Origin: Pseudoroseicyclus tamaricis
GTDB lineage: Bacteria > Pseudomonadota > Alphaproteobacteria > Rhodobacterales > Rhodobacteraceae
Assembly: GCF_012070395.1 (NCBI RefSeq)
Contig: NZ_JAAFYS010000001.1
Span: 970,001-1,034,000, forward strand
DNA: 64,000 nt
Direction: 5' to 3'
The notes beneath the pieces are model-generated. The model did not search any database, was not told the DNA's origin, and saw only the letters and a list, made by a program, of their open reading frames with translations. The stretch's first letter is position 1; every line of letters starts with the position of its first letter. The position numbers were made by a program, and so were the translations under genes. Shown in pieces: positions 51,662 through 60,391 of this stretch.

Positions 51662-51685
51662 AGACCCCGCGAAAGGACCTCCCCC

Positions 51686-52084
51686 ATGCTCAAGATCGTC
51701 GACAAGGGCGCCCGCTCCCACCTGCCGTTCTCCCCCGCCATCATCGCGGGGGACCTGATGTTCATCTCCGGCCAGGCCTCCGTCAGCCGCGAGGACGGGG
51801 CGATCATCGAGGATACCTTCGAGGGGGAGATGCGCCGCTCCATCGACAATCTGGAGGCGATCCTGAAGGAGGCGGGGGCGACGCTGGATCACGTCATCCA
51901 GGTGCGCAGCTACCTCGGTGCCGGCGACTGGGGAGCGGAGTACAACCGCATCTATGCCGAGTACTTCCCCGAGCCGCGCCCGGTGCGCACCACCATCTCC
52001 GACGTGCTGGGAACGCTCCTGAAGTTCGAGCTCGACGCCGTCGCCTACCTGCCCTCCACGCGGATGGAGGCGGAGCGCCTCTGA
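51686..52084 (+). CDS. RidA/YjgF-family protein
   Basis: A 132-residue trimeric Rid-fold protein. The conserved Arg is in PVRTTI (R101) and the conserved Glu in FELDAVAY (E115), the pair that binds and hydrolyses imines in active RidA proteins. It lies 24 bases after the GntR gene with AAAGGA upstream. It may deaminate an enamine/imine made by the lost dehydrogenase pathway; sequence alone does not show which Rid subgroup. Confidence 0.85.
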   Translation: MLKIVDKGARSHLPFSPAIIAGDLMFISGQASVSREDGAIIEDTFEGEMRRSIDNLEAILKEAGATLDHVIQVRSYLGAGDWGAEYNRIYAEYFPEPRPVRTTISDVLGTLLKFELDAVAYLPSTRMEAERL

Positions 52085-52561
52085 GCTCCGCGCCATCGGG
52101 GCGGGCCCCGATCCCTGCGATGGATGTCGTTGCCGCGCCTCTGGTCGGCTCCGTGGGCGGGCCGGGACTGACCCGGCCCTGGAGGGCGTCGGCCAGACCC
52201 TTCCCGGCCCGATCTCGTTAAAGGCGACGGCCGGGAACAGCTCCGAAAAGCCCGACGACCTTGACCCTGGCACCGGCCACACCGTCGCCCTGCCGAAGGG
52301 CCGCACGCCGGTCGTTCCCCGTTTCAAAGATTGACGTCACATCACCCTGACGAAAAGCGGCGCCGCCCGTCTTGGAAGGGCGCGCGCTCACCCTATGTCT
52401 GAAGGGTTCGAGGCAATTAGCCTGGTACACGAGTTCGTGTCTGAAATGTGATCATAAATCCCCCGAGGTAAAGGGAAATATTTGGCCACTTCGTCCGTTC
52501 GCGTGCAGGTGCGGGACAAACAACCGCTTCACTCGAGATCATGGAATAAGGGATACACCTC
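52085..52561. other. 477-bp intergenic region before the outer-membrane protein
   Basis: No gene seen. A 70-codon minus-strand frame (52218-52430) starts with GTG, has no ribosome site and no recognisable motif. GC content drops noticeably from about 52400 (for example TGATCATAAAT and AAATATTTGG), which is where the promoter of the barrel gene at 52562 should lie. I cannot place -35/-10 boxes reliably. Confidence 0.5.
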
Positions 52562-53398
52562 ATGAAAACTCAAGCCTTCATCGGGGCCGTCGTCGCCAGC
52601 TTCGTCGCCACCACCGCGTTCGCCCAGACGTCCGCCTTCGATCTTGAAGACGCCGCCGTGGACGAGGTCGAGGACCTGCAGGAAGACATCGCCGACGACG
52701 CCGAGCGCGACGTCTTCCTCGGCAACCGCGGCCGTGAGACCGGCACGTTCGGCTCCGTTGCCCTGCGCTACGTTGCCAACGACGATGCCAACGGCGATGA
52801 CACCGCCTCGCTCGGCCTCGGCCTGTCCTATGGCTACTACGACGGCCTCAACGGCTTCGACAGCACGCTGTCCTACTCCTACCAGGAGACCGATGGCGAC
52901 GCGGACACCGACCGGCTGACGGGTAGCCTCGGCTACACCCGCGACTTCGGCCCGCGCATCTTCGGCTTTGCCGACGCGACGGTGCGGATCGACCGCGAGA
53001 CCGATGAGCCGGACGACAACTTCCGCGACGCCTTCGTCGGCTTCGGTGCCGGCTACCGCGTGTTCGACACGGACACGATGCAGTGGACGGCCAAGGCCGG
53101 CCCGGGCTACCGCTACATCGAGAAGGCCTCCGGCGAGGAAGTCGACGAAGCCGCCTACGTGGTGGAATCCAACTACTACATGGAATTCCGCCCCGGTGTC
53201 GCGATCACCAACGACACCCAGCTGATCGGCTCTGACTTCGACACCACCGTGTCGAACGATCTCGCGCTCAGCGTGGCCCTGTCGAACGCCCTGTCGCTGC
53301 GCACGAGCTATGTCGTCGAATTCAGCGGCTCCGACTTCGATGATCTGGACCGCGATTCCAGCACCATCGGCGCCTCGGTGGTCTACAGCTTCAACTAA
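52562..53398 (+). CDS. Outer-membrane beta-barrel protein (DUF481-like)
   Basis: A 278-residue secreted protein. The signal peptide MKTQAFIGAVVASFVATTAF is cut after FAQ. A short acidic helix (DAAVDEVEDLQEDIADDAE) precedes a barrel with alternating strands such as LGLGLSYGYYDGL, GFGAGYRVFDTDTMQWTAKA and GASVVYSFN; the chain ends with Phe-Asn, near the usual aromatic end of barrels. It is very acidic, common in marine bacteria. It stands alone with its own AT-rich promoter region and a strong terminator. Function unknown; structural or pore role likely. Confidence 0.85.
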   Translation: MKTQAFIGAVVASFVATTAFAQTSAFDLEDAAVDEVEDLQEDIADDAERDVFLGNRGRETGTFGSVALRYVANDDANGDDTASLGLGLSYGYYDGLNGFDSTLSYSYQETDGDADTDRLTGSLGYTRDFGPRIFGFADATVRIDRETDEPDDNFRDAFVGFGAGYRVFDTDTMQWTAKAGPGYRYIEKASGEEVDEAAYVVESNYYMEFRPGVAITNDTQLIGSDFDTTVSNDLALSVALSNALSLRTSYVVEFSGSDFDDLDRDSSTIGASVVYSFN

Positions 53399-53460
53399 CG
53401 CTGGCCTTTGCATTCTCAGGCGGGCGTGCGTTCCCTCGCACGTCCGGTCAGCCAGGGCAG

Positions 53461-53492
53461 GGGGGACCTTCGGGTTCCCCCTCTTCTGTTTT
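53461..53492 (+). terminator. Strong intrinsic terminator after the barrel gene
   Basis: Stem GGGGGACC / GGTTCCCCC (one bulged base) closed by a TTCG tetraloop, followed by TCTTCTGTTTT. It lies 63 bases past the stop. This is the clearest rho-independent terminator in the window. Confidence 0.85.
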
Positions 53493-53551
53493 GGGGGAGG
53501 CGTTTCACCGACTGCAGCGCCTCCACCCGCGCCTTCGGACCGACATGAGCC

Positions 53552-53591
53552 GGGCGAGCGCCAGCCCGCCGGGACCGGCAGGCGCTCGCCC
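53552..53591. repeat. REP-like element, copy C
   Basis: A 40-bp inverted repeat with perfect 11-base arms GGGCGAGCGCC (53552-53562) and GGCGCTCGCCC (53581-53591), followed by GGCGCCTTCGG. In reverse orientation copies A and B at 15387 and 15612 carry the same arms and the same GGCGCCT(G)CGG flank with changes. Confidence 0.7.
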
Positions 53592-53677
53592 GGCGCCTTC
53601 GGCTTTATTCCGAGAGGGTTGGGCGCTGCTCGGGCGGGGGCTGAACCTATCGCCTCAGAGTAGGCGGAGACGCTCCC

Positions 53678-54955
53678 TCAGAAGAACGTCATCACCCCAT
53701 CCACCACGTCATAGCTGTCGCTGACGACGGGCAGGAACCGCCACTTGTCGAAGGCCGTGCAGGGGTGGGAGATGCCGCTGGCGACCATGTCGCCCACCTG
53801 CCATTCCGCGCCGTTCCCCAGCCGCACATAGGCGTGCTGGTCGTTGACCGCCGTCACTTCCGCCTCGCCCACGGGCAGGAACCCCTTGCCCGGGCGGTAG
53901 AGCTTCAGCGGCACCGGCAGGCCGGCGTCATAGGGCACGTCGCGCTTGCCCATGGTGAGGAAGGCGAGGCCCGGCTCCGGCATCGACTGCACGTAGGCCC
54001 AGGCCTCCAGCGCCGGATGCAGCTCGCTCTTCCAGCTGCGATGCGGGTCGGCGCGGCCGGCCTCCTGCATTGCCTTGTAGCCGCCGTTGTCCGTCGTGAC
54101 GTAGCAGCCCGAGCGCAGGAGGATGCGCACCGGGACCGGCAGCTCCAGCTCCCCGAACGCCTCCGCCATCAGGTCGAAGTGGCCGGAGCCGCCGCCGGTG
54201 AGGATGAACTCCTCGGCTCCCTCGTAGAGCGCCGGGGGCAGGGCGCGGGCGATCTCCACCACCTGGCGCGCATAGCCGCGCACCGGCTCCGGCCCCTCGG
54301 CGAGGCCGGGCACCACCCCCTCGAAGGAGGCAACGCCGGCGAAGCGGAAGAGCGCCGGGTCGGCGGCCAGCATCGCTTCGGCCAGGTCCGCCGCCTCCTC
54401 CTCCGTCCGCAGGCCCGTCCGCCCGCCGGCCACGCCGACCTCCAGCAGCAGGTGGAGGGGGCGGGGCAGGCCGAGGCCGGAGAGGTGGCGCGCCATGTTG
54501 TCCAGCTGGGCCGGCGAGTCGACGAAGACGTAGAACTCGAACGCCTCCCGCTCCGCCATCATCTGCGCCACCGAGGCGAGCGCCGCCCGCCCGAGGAGCT
54601 GGTTCCCCAGCACCACGCGGTCCACGCCGTAGCGGTGCATCACCTGCACCTGCGCCACGTTCGCCGCCGTGATCGCCCAGGAATAGCGCAGCTGCTCGGC
54701 GAAGAGCTGCGGCGCCATGGTCGTCTTGCCATGGGGCGCCAGCGACAACCCGTGGGCGGAGAGGTAGTCGCCGAAGACGCGGGCGTTGTGGTCCAGCGCG
54801 GCGCGCTTGAGCACCATGAGCGGCAGCGGCATGTCCTCGCGCAGCACGTTCCAGCCCTGCGCCGCGATGTGCTTCAGCGCGAAGGGGGCGGCGGTGCCGG
54901 GGAGGCCCTTGGTGCGGCCGTCGAGCACGGTCTCGTAGATCTCGGACAGGTCCAT
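53678..54955 (-). CDS. DSD1-family PLP-dependent enzyme (D-threonine aldolase/D-serine dehydratase-like)
   Basis: A 425-residue alanine-racemase-fold enzyme. The PLP Lys is in LAPHGKTTMAP (K77); the C-terminal metal motif SGISHPCTAFDKW supplies His and Cys for zinc or manganese. Family members act on D-threonine, D-3-hydroxyaspartate, D-serine or other D-amino acids. The ATG overlaps the stop of a truncated HpcH-type aldolase (TGATG), so it was a downstream operon gene and has lost its original promoter. Confidence 0.87.
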   Translation of the reverse strand: MDLSEIYETVLDGRTKGLPGTAAPFALKHIAAQGWNVLREDMPLPLMVLKRAALDHNARVFGDYLSAHGLSLAPHGKTTMAPQLFAEQLRYSWAITAANVAQVQVMHRYGVDRVVLGNQLLGRAALASVAQMMAEREAFEFYVFVDSPAQLDNMARHLSGLGLPRPLHLLLEVGVAGGRTGLRTEEEAADLAEAMLAADPALFRFAGVASFEGVVPGLAEGPEPVRGYARQVVEIARALPPALYEGAEEFILTGGGSGHFDLMAEAFGELELPVPVRILLRSGCYVTTDNGGYKAMQEAGRADPHRSWKSELHPALEAWAYVQSMPEPGLAFLTMGKRDVPYDAGLPVPLKLYRPGKGFLPVGEAEVTAVNDQHAYVRLGNGAEWQVGDMVASGISHPCTAFDKWRFLPVVSDSYDVVDGVMTFF

Positions 54956-55110
54956 CACAGGTCCCCGAAGGCGGCGACGGCGGCATCGGCATAGCTCGCC
55001 AGCGCCACCACGTCCGCCCCGACGGAGAGGAGGTTGTAGCCCATGTCGGCGAGGGAGGCGATCTGCGGCTGGCCGCAGACGGTGGCGGCGATCTTGCCGT
55101 GCCGGCGCGC
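54955..55110 (-). pseudogene. Truncated HpcH/HpaI-type aldolase, C-terminal remnant
   Basis: About 50 codons on the minus strand read RRHGKIAATVCGQPQIASLA then GYNLLSVGADVVALASYADA, ending AAFGDL. This matches the C-terminal end of HpcH/HpaI aldolases (the GKIxxxxCG strand and GxxxxxVGxD strand). The catalytic core and start are missing; homology stops at about 55108. It overlaps the DSD1 start. Confidence 0.7.
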
Positions 55111-55112
55111 CC

Positions 55113-55229
55113 CTGGCGGAGCTGCGCGCCCCGGCCCCCGGCCTCGTCATGTTCGCCCGCCGCAACCGCTGGGTGGAGGAGGGCGAGACCCTCATCGCCC
55201 TCGCCGAGGACGACCCGACGGAGGGCTGA
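55113..55229 (+). pseudogene. Truncated plus-strand gene end, possibly a deacylase C-terminus
   Basis: A 38-codon tail reads LAELRAPAPGLVMFARRNRW then VEEGETLIALAEDDPTEG before TGA. The pattern (RAPxxGLV...VxxGExLxxIA) resembles the C-terminal sandwich of AstE/M14-type deacylases; this match is weak. It has no start of its own and abuts the HpcH remnant within a few bases. Confidence 0.5.
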
Positions 55230-55400
55230 CCGCCTCTCGCCGTCTTGCAAATGGGGCGGGGGGAGCGGGGCAGCGCCCCATCCCCCCGTCGGCCGGCAAG
55301 GCCGGCCGGGCATCTCGAACGGCGGGCCGCACCTCATCGTCGAGGTGGCACCGCCCGGATCCCGGCAGGGGTCCGGGCAAGCGCGCCGGGCCCGTCCCTC

Positions 55401-56465
55401 TCAGAGGTCCGGCCCGATCCGCTCCCCCGTGGCGGCGTCGAAGAGGTGCAGGTGCGCGTGCTCGATGCCCAGCGTGATCGCGTCGCCCGGCCGCTGGGTC
55501 ACCCGCTCGCGGAAGGCGGCGGTCAGCACCTGGCCGGCGAGGCGCAGCATCACCTGCGTCTCCGATCCCGTCGGCTCCACCGTCACCACCTCGGCCGTCA
55601 GCCCCTCCATGGCCGGCAGGAAGCCCTCCGGCCGGATCCCCAGCACCACGTCGCGCCCCGAGACCCCGCTCACGTCCCCCGGCAGGGGGATGCACGTGCC
55701 GTCCTCGGCGACGAAGGTCCCGCCCTCCAGCCGCCCCGGCAGCTGGTTCATCGCCGGCGAGCCGATGAAGCCGGCGACGAAGAGGTTCGCCGGCCGGTCG
55801 TAGAGTTCCAGCGGCGTGCCGATCTGCTCGATCGTGCCGTCGCGCATGACGACGATGCGGTCGGCCATCGTCATCGCCTCGATCTGGTCGTGGGTGACGT
55901 AGACGGTCGTCGTCCGCAGGCGCTGGTGGTTGAGCTTGATCTCCGAGCGCATCTGCACGCGCAGCTTGGCGTCGAGGTTCGAGAGTGGCTCGTCGAAGAG
56001 ATAGACCTGCGGGTTGCGCACGATGGCCCGCCCCATCGCCACCCGCTGCCGCTGCCCGCCGGAGAGCTGGCGGGGATGGCGGCCGAGGTAGGGCTCCAGC
56101 CCCAGCATCTCGGCAGCGGCGGCGACCCGCTCCTTGCGCTCGGCCACCGGCACGCCGGCGAGCTTGAGCGAGAAGCCCATGTTCTCCTCCACCGTCATGT
56201 GCGGGTAGAGCGCGTAGTTCTGGAACACCATGGCGATGTCCCGATCCTTCGGGGCAAGGCCGTTGACCGTGCGCCCCGCGATGGTGATCTCGCCCGAGGC
56301 GATGCTCTCCAGCCCCGCGATCATGCGCAGCAGGGTGGATTTGCCGCAGCCCGACGGGCCGACGAGGATGACGAATTCGCCATCCTCGATATCCAGCGAG
56401 ACGCCGTGCAGCACCTCCACGGCGCCGTAGTTCTTGCGCGCCTCTCGTATGGTCATCGCACCCAT
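55401..56465 (-). CDS. ugpC: Sugar-type ABC transporter ATPase (UgpC/MalK-like)
   Basis: A 354-residue ATPase: Walker A GPSGCGKST, signature LSGGQRQRVAMGRAI, Walker B VYLFDEPLSNLD, H-loop YVTHDQIEAMTMADR, and a C-terminal TOBE/OB region (from about 235). The start MGAMTIREARKNYGAVEVLH follows GGGGAGGAA. It is the last gene of the minus-strand sugar operon, 13 bases after dld. It should power the two permeases at 60381 and 61202. Confidence 0.9.
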   Translation of the reverse strand: MGAMTIREARKNYGAVEVLHGVSLDIEDGEFVILVGPSGCGKSTLLRMIAGLESIASGEITIAGRTVNGLAPKDRDIAMVFQNYALYPHMTVEENMGFSLKLAGVPVAERKERVAAAAEMLGLEPYLGRHPRQLSGGQRQRVAMGRAIVRNPQVYLFDEPLSNLDAKLRVQMRSEIKLNHQRLRTTTVYVTHDQIEAMTMADRIVVMRDGTIEQIGTPLELYDRPANLFVAGFIGSPAMNQLPGRLEGGTFVAEDGTCIPLPGDVSGVSGRDVVLGIRPEGFLPAMEGLTAEVVTVEPTGSETQVMLRLAGQVLTAAFRERVTQRPGDAITLGIEHAHLHLFDAATGERIGPDL

Positions 56466-56478
56466 GTCGTTCCTCCCC

Positions 56479-58203
56479 TCATGGCTGTCTCTCCGGGGCC
56501 GGGGGCGTGCCCGCCCAACCCGCGCGCTTGCTGGCGCGGCCGATCCCGGGATTGAATGAATTGGTCGGGTCGAGCTGGCGGTAGAACGCCAGCTGCTCCT
56601 CCCCCGCGTCGTAGCTGTGGCCGACATTGTGCTCGGCCGGGTAGCGCGCGCCGCGTCTGTCGAGCTCGGCCAGCAGCCGCGCTTTCAGCGCCTCGGCATC
56701 CACGCCGCGCCGCACGAAATATTCCTGGTGGAAGACGTGGCAGAAGAAGTGGCCGCAATATTGCCTGGCCACGAGATCCGCCTCGATGTCGGGGGGCAGC
56801 GTCTCGAACCAGTCCTGCGCGTTGCGGGGCAGGGCGATGTCGAGCGCCACGATCTCCTCCACCTCGCGGGCATGGACGGCGCGGTAGCGCACCACCGCGC
56901 CGCCGACGGCGAAGCGATGGAGGAAGGCGTCCTCCGCCTCGCGCGGCGTGCACTCGAAGGCATCGCCGGTGGCGGAGGGGAAGCGCCGGGCCAGCGCCTC
57001 CCGCGCCTCCTCCACGCCCTTGGCGCCGACCTTGAGGATCAGGTGATGCTCGTAGCGCTGCCGCCACTCCGTCATCCGCGCCGGCAGGTGCGGGGGCATG
57101 GCGCGGCAGGCGGCATCCAGCAGCCGGTCGCTCACGTAGGGGCCGAGGCCCAGCCGCTCCGTCAGCCCGTCGACGCGGCTCTTGGCGGCGAAGGCGCGGG
57201 GAACGTTGCGGGTGCCGAAGAGGCGGATGAAGCGGAAGAGGTCGCGCCCGTAGCGGGCGCTCAGGTCATAGGCGGTGGCGTGCAGGTACTCGCCCGCGAT
57301 GGGCAGGTGCTCGAACCCTTGGAGGATATCGCGCCGCAGCCGCCCCAGCTCCTCCGTGTCGTTGGTGCCGATGTAGAAGGTCCGCGCCCCGTCATCGGCG
57401 GGGAAGGTATCGAGCCGCAGCGCGAAGACGGCGAGGTGCCCGGCCGAGCCCGACGCCTCGTGAAGCCGCCGCGGATCGGCGTTGTAACGGGCCGGGCTGG
57501 CGGCGGAGACATCGCGGACATGCGTTCCGTATTCCCGGTCGGAGGCGGCGCGGTTGGCGCCGTGGGTCAGATCGGCCTCGTCCCACTCGCCGCGGTCGAG
57601 CCGGCCCAGCATCTCCTCGGGGTCCTGCCCCAACTCCAGCCCCAGGTGATTGACGAGCCGCAGCACCCCGTCGGCGCCGATCTGCGCGAAGAGCGCCAGC
57701 TCCGTGTAGGCCGGCCCCCGCCGCACCAGCGCGCCGCCGGAATTGTTGCACACGCCCCCGGTGACGGAGGCGCCGATGCAGGAGGAGCCGATGACGGAAT
57801 GCGGCTCGCGCCCCAGCGGCGCCAGCCGCCGCTCCAGCTGCTCCAGCGTCGCGCCCGGCTGGCAGATGACCTGCGCGCCGCCGCGGACGAGATCGACCCG
57901 CGTCATGCGCAGGGTGCTGAGGATGACGACCGGCCGGTCGTAGCTGTCCCCGTCCGGGGTGGAGCCGCCGGTGAGCCCCGTGTTCGCCGCCTGGCAGATC
58001 ACGATGACCCCCGCCTCGGCGCAGAGCTTGAGGCACCGCCATTGCTCCACCAGCGAGCCGGGGCGCAGCACGGCGAGCACCGGCCCCTCGCCCTGCCGGT
58101 AGCCGCGCCGGTAGGGGCGCGTCCGGCGCGCCCCCGTCAGCACGTGGCGCGGGCCAAGCACCCTCCGGAAGGCGCCGAGCAGCGCCTCCGGGTCGGCGCT
58201 CAT
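56479..58203 (-). CDS. dld: Quinone-dependent D-lactate dehydrogenase (Dld-like)
   Basis: A 574-residue FAD enzyme, the same length as E. coli Dld (571). The VAO-type FAD domain shows CQAANTGLTGGSTPDGDSYD and SVIGSSCIGASVTGGVCNNS; the membrane-associated cap includes GYLHATAYDLSARYGRD-like residues and the C-terminus RYPAEHNVGHSYDAGEEQL. The enzyme oxidises D-lactate and passes electrons to quinones at the inner membrane. The ATG at 58203 fits the family start. Its presence in a sugar-uptake operon suggests a D-lactate-like product of the pathway. Confidence 0.9.
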   Translation of the reverse strand: MSADPEALLGAFRRVLGPRHVLTGARRTRPYRRGYRQGEGPVLAVLRPGSLVEQWRCLKLCAEAGVIVICQAANTGLTGGSTPDGDSYDRPVVILSTLRMTRVDLVRGGAQVICQPGATLEQLERRLAPLGREPHSVIGSSCIGASVTGGVCNNSGGALVRRGPAYTELALFAQIGADGVLRLVNHLGLELGQDPEEMLGRLDRGEWDEADLTHGANRAASDREYGTHVRDVSAASPARYNADPRRLHEASGSAGHLAVFALRLDTFPADDGARTFYIGTNDTEELGRLRRDILQGFEHLPIAGEYLHATAYDLSARYGRDLFRFIRLFGTRNVPRAFAAKSRVDGLTERLGLGPYVSDRLLDAACRAMPPHLPARMTEWRQRYEHHLILKVGAKGVEEAREALARRFPSATGDAFECTPREAEDAFLHRFAVGGAVVRYRAVHAREVEEIVALDIALPRNAQDWFETLPPDIEADLVARQYCGHFFCHVFHQEYFVRRGVDAEALKARLLAELDRRGARYPAEHNVGHSYDAGEEQLAFYRQLDPTNSFNPGIGRASKRAGWAGTPPAPERQP

Positions 58204-58217
58204 GGCCCGCGCGTGGT

Positions 58218-59276
58218 TCACTCGGCCGCCTCGCTGCGCAGCCGGGAGGGGGCGTAATCGTTGAACGCCTCGTGCCCCTCGCGAAGCTTGCCGTCGGCCT
58301 CGATGAAATGCAGGCACTCCGGCAGTCCCACGGGGCCGTATTCATCGCGGTGCAGGTCCGAGATCAGGCTGTGGTGCAGCGCGTGCACGGTGAAGCCGAC
58401 GCCCCGCTTGGAGAGCTCGTCCAGCGTGAAGCGCATCACCTCGACATGCTTGGCATCGTCGCGTGCGCCCCAGACCGTCTCGGAGGCGATCAGCCCCTTG
58501 CCGACGCTGTCGGCGAAGGCGACCGTGTCCTCGATGAGCTTGATGAAGCCCTCCTTCTTGGTCACCTGCATCTGCGCGGCCTTGCCGTTCCAGACGTAGT
58601 AGGGGTGGAAGGAGAGGATATCGACCCAGGGCTCGGAGGCCTTCACGGCGGAGAGGCCGGGGTAGTTGCCGATGGTGATCGGCTGGCTCGCGCCCAGCAT
58701 CCGCACCTTGTCCGCCAGCCACTTGAGCCACTTGAGCTCGGCGGCGCGCAGGGGGCTGCCCGGGTCGTCCACGTACTCGCCCATCAGGGGCTCGTTGCAC
58801 AGATCCCAGCAATAGATGCGGTCGTCGTCCTTGTGGGCGGTGATGACGGCGTCGAGGAAGGTGGCGTGCACCTCCTCCACGATGGTCAGCTCGCGCCCCG
58901 TCGGATCGGCGGAGGAGAAGAGATCGTCCGAGTGGTTCCACGCCGTTGCCCAGGGGATCAGATGCTCCAGCCCGACGCCGCCGAAATCGCAGACCGGGTC
59001 GCGCCAGCGGTTGAAGAGCACGGGCATGACCTTGATGCCGTGGCTGGCGAAGATGCCGAGGCCGGCGTCGAGGTTGGCCATGAAGCGCTCGGGGTTCCTC
59101 TGGTAGCTCTCGTTGGAGAGCCACCACCGGCCGACGTTCCACTCGGGGAAGTAGCGCTTGCCCCGCGCGATCTCCACGGCCATCAGCCCGTGGTCGTGGT
59201 GGTTCCACACCTCCAGCCCGCTGGATCCCCAGGACCCGTCGTAGTTGAAGCCGAAGACCTCACTGGTTTCCATCAT
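58218..59276 (-). CDS. GH5-like (cellulase-fold) glycoside hydrolase
   Basis: A 352-residue TIM barrel. The acid-base Glu is in CWDLCNEPLMG (E162) and the nucleophile in LIASETVWG (E266), the clan GH-A pattern; VGRWWLSNESYQRNPE and VDILSFHPYYVWNG support it. No signal peptide, so it acts in the cytoplasm on imported oligosaccharides or glycosides. The start overlaps the ADH stop (ATGATG, two possible ATGs). Substrate not predictable; small mannosides or glucosides are typical for such operons. Confidence 0.8.
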   Translation of the reverse strand: MMETSEVFGFNYDGSWGSSGLEVWNHHDHGLMAVEIARGKRYFPEWNVGRWWLSNESYQRNPERFMANLDAGLGIFASHGIKVMPVLFNRWRDPVCDFGGVGLEHLIPWATAWNHSDDLFSSADPTGRELTIVEEVHATFLDAVITAHKDDDRIYCWDLCNEPLMGEYVDDPGSPLRAAELKWLKWLADKVRMLGASQPITIGNYPGLSAVKASEPWVDILSFHPYYVWNGKAAQMQVTKKEGFIKLIEDTVAFADSVGKGLIASETVWGARDDAKHVEVMRFTLDELSKRGVGFTVHALHHSLISDLHRDEYGPVGLPECLHFIEADGKLREGHEAFNDYAPSRLRSEAAE

Positions 59277-60343
59277 CTCACTCCCTCTTCTTCCATGGCG
59301 GCGTCGGCGTGCGTCGCCGTCTCCCCGCGATCCTCATTCCGATCCTCGTCCCCAGGGACGATCACCAGCTTGCCCGTGCCCGGCGCATTGGCGAGCAGGG
59401 CCGCGTAGGCCTCCCGCGCCCCGGCGAGCGGGTAGCGCCCGGTGATCAGCGCGGCGGGCCTGACCCGCCCGCGCCCCAGAAGCTGCAACATCTGCGACCA
59501 GACACCGGGGCTGCCGAGCGAGCCGGTCAGCGACTGGTCGCTGACGACCATGCGGTCGACATCCACCGGGTGGCTGGAACAGCCCGTCAGGCTGACGGCC
59601 ACCAGCCGGCCGTTGCTGGCCAGCCGCCCGAGCGCGGCGCGCAGGCCGTTGGCATTGCCGCTGGCCTCGATCACCACGTCGAACTGCTCGGCCAGCTCCG
59701 CCGGCCGTGCGCCGATGCCGGCGGCGCGCGCCATGCGGGCCTCGTCCGGCTCCATCACCGCGACCTCGCAGGCGTAAAGATCCATGGCGATGGCGGCGGC
59801 GAGCCAGCCGATGGTGCCGGCGCCGACGACGAGCACCCGGTCGCCCTTGTTCCAGCCGGCACGCAGCACGGCGCGCAGGGCGACGGCGGCGGGCTCGGCG
59901 AAGACGGCGTCGTCATCGGCGATCTCCCCCGGCACCTTGTAGGCGCTGGTGGCGGGAAAGCGGACGAGGCCGGCCAGCGCGCCCTCCTGCTTCATGATGC
60001 CGGTCTCGGCGCGCGCATCGCACTGGTGGTAATCGCCCGCATCGCAGCGCAGGCAATGCCCGCAGCCGATGCTGCACTCCCCCACCACCCGGTCGCCGGG
60101 GGCGAAGCCGCGCGCCTCCTCCCCCACCGCGACGACGCGGGCGACCCATTCGTGGCCGGGCGTCATCGGCAGGCTGGCGCGGCCGTCGCGCAGGTAGATG
60201 TGGCTGCAATCGGCCAGCTCCGCATCGGTTCGGCAGAGGCCGATGGCCAGCGGGGCGAGCAGCAGGTCGCCCGGGCCGGGCAGGGGGGGCGGCGCCGGCA
60301 GGACATCGATCCGTCCGGGCGCCGAGATCACGACGTGTCTCAC
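59273..60343 (-). CDS. Zn-dependent alcohol dehydrogenase (MDR family)
   Basis: A 356-residue MDR enzyme. Catalytic zinc ligands are in GLCRTD (Cys) and GHEW (His, Glu); the structural zinc lobe is present as GECSIGCGHCLRC and YHQC. The NAD site is VLVVGAGTIGWLAAAIA. It resembles sorbitol/threonine dehydrogenases acting on polyols. The C-terminal 25 residues (GDEDRNEDRGETATHADAAM) are an acidic, lineage-specific tail. It probably oxidises an imported polyol or a hydrolysis product. Confidence 0.87.
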   Translation of the reverse strand: MRHVVISAPGRIDVLPAPPPLPGPGDLLLAPLAIGLCRTDAELADCSHIYLRDGRASLPMTPGHEWVARVVAVGEEARGFAPGDRVVGECSIGCGHCLRCDAGDYHQCDARAETGIMKQEGALAGLVRFPATSAYKVPGEIADDDAVFAEPAAVALRAVLRAGWNKGDRVLVVGAGTIGWLAAAIAMDLYACEVAVMEPDEARMARAAGIGARPAELAEQFDVVIEASGNANGLRAALGRLASNGRLVAVSLTGCSSHPVDVDRMVVSDQSLTGSLGSPGVWSQMLQLLGRGRVRPAALITGRYPLAGAREAYAALLANAPGTGKLVIVPGDEDRNEDRGETATHADAAMEEEGVR

Positions 60344-60355
60344 GTAAGTCTCTCC

Positions 60356-60391
60356 GTCACTGGCTCGGTCACTGGCCCGGTCACTGGCTCG
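60356..60391. repeat. Three-copy 12-bp tandem repeat
   Basis: GTCACTGGCTCG, GTCACTGGCCCG, GTCACTGGCTCG in direct tandem. On the minus strand the first repeat encodes the last residues and TGA of the permease (SSQ-stop), so the repeat runs from its stop codon into the 37-base gap before the ADH gene. Unit length keeps the frame, a slippage-prone site. Confidence 0.8.

Noticed and set aside
52218-52430. A 70-codon minus-strand frame before the outer-membrane protein
   Set aside because: GTG start without ribosome site, no motif, and no partner gene.
49433-55229. Insertion sequence or prophage remnant to explain the scars
   Set aside because: No transposase, integrase, terminal inverted repeats or target duplications are visible around either joint.
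60356-60391. CRISPR-like repeat
   Set aside because: Units are directly adjacent 12-mers with no spacers; it is a simple tandem repeat.
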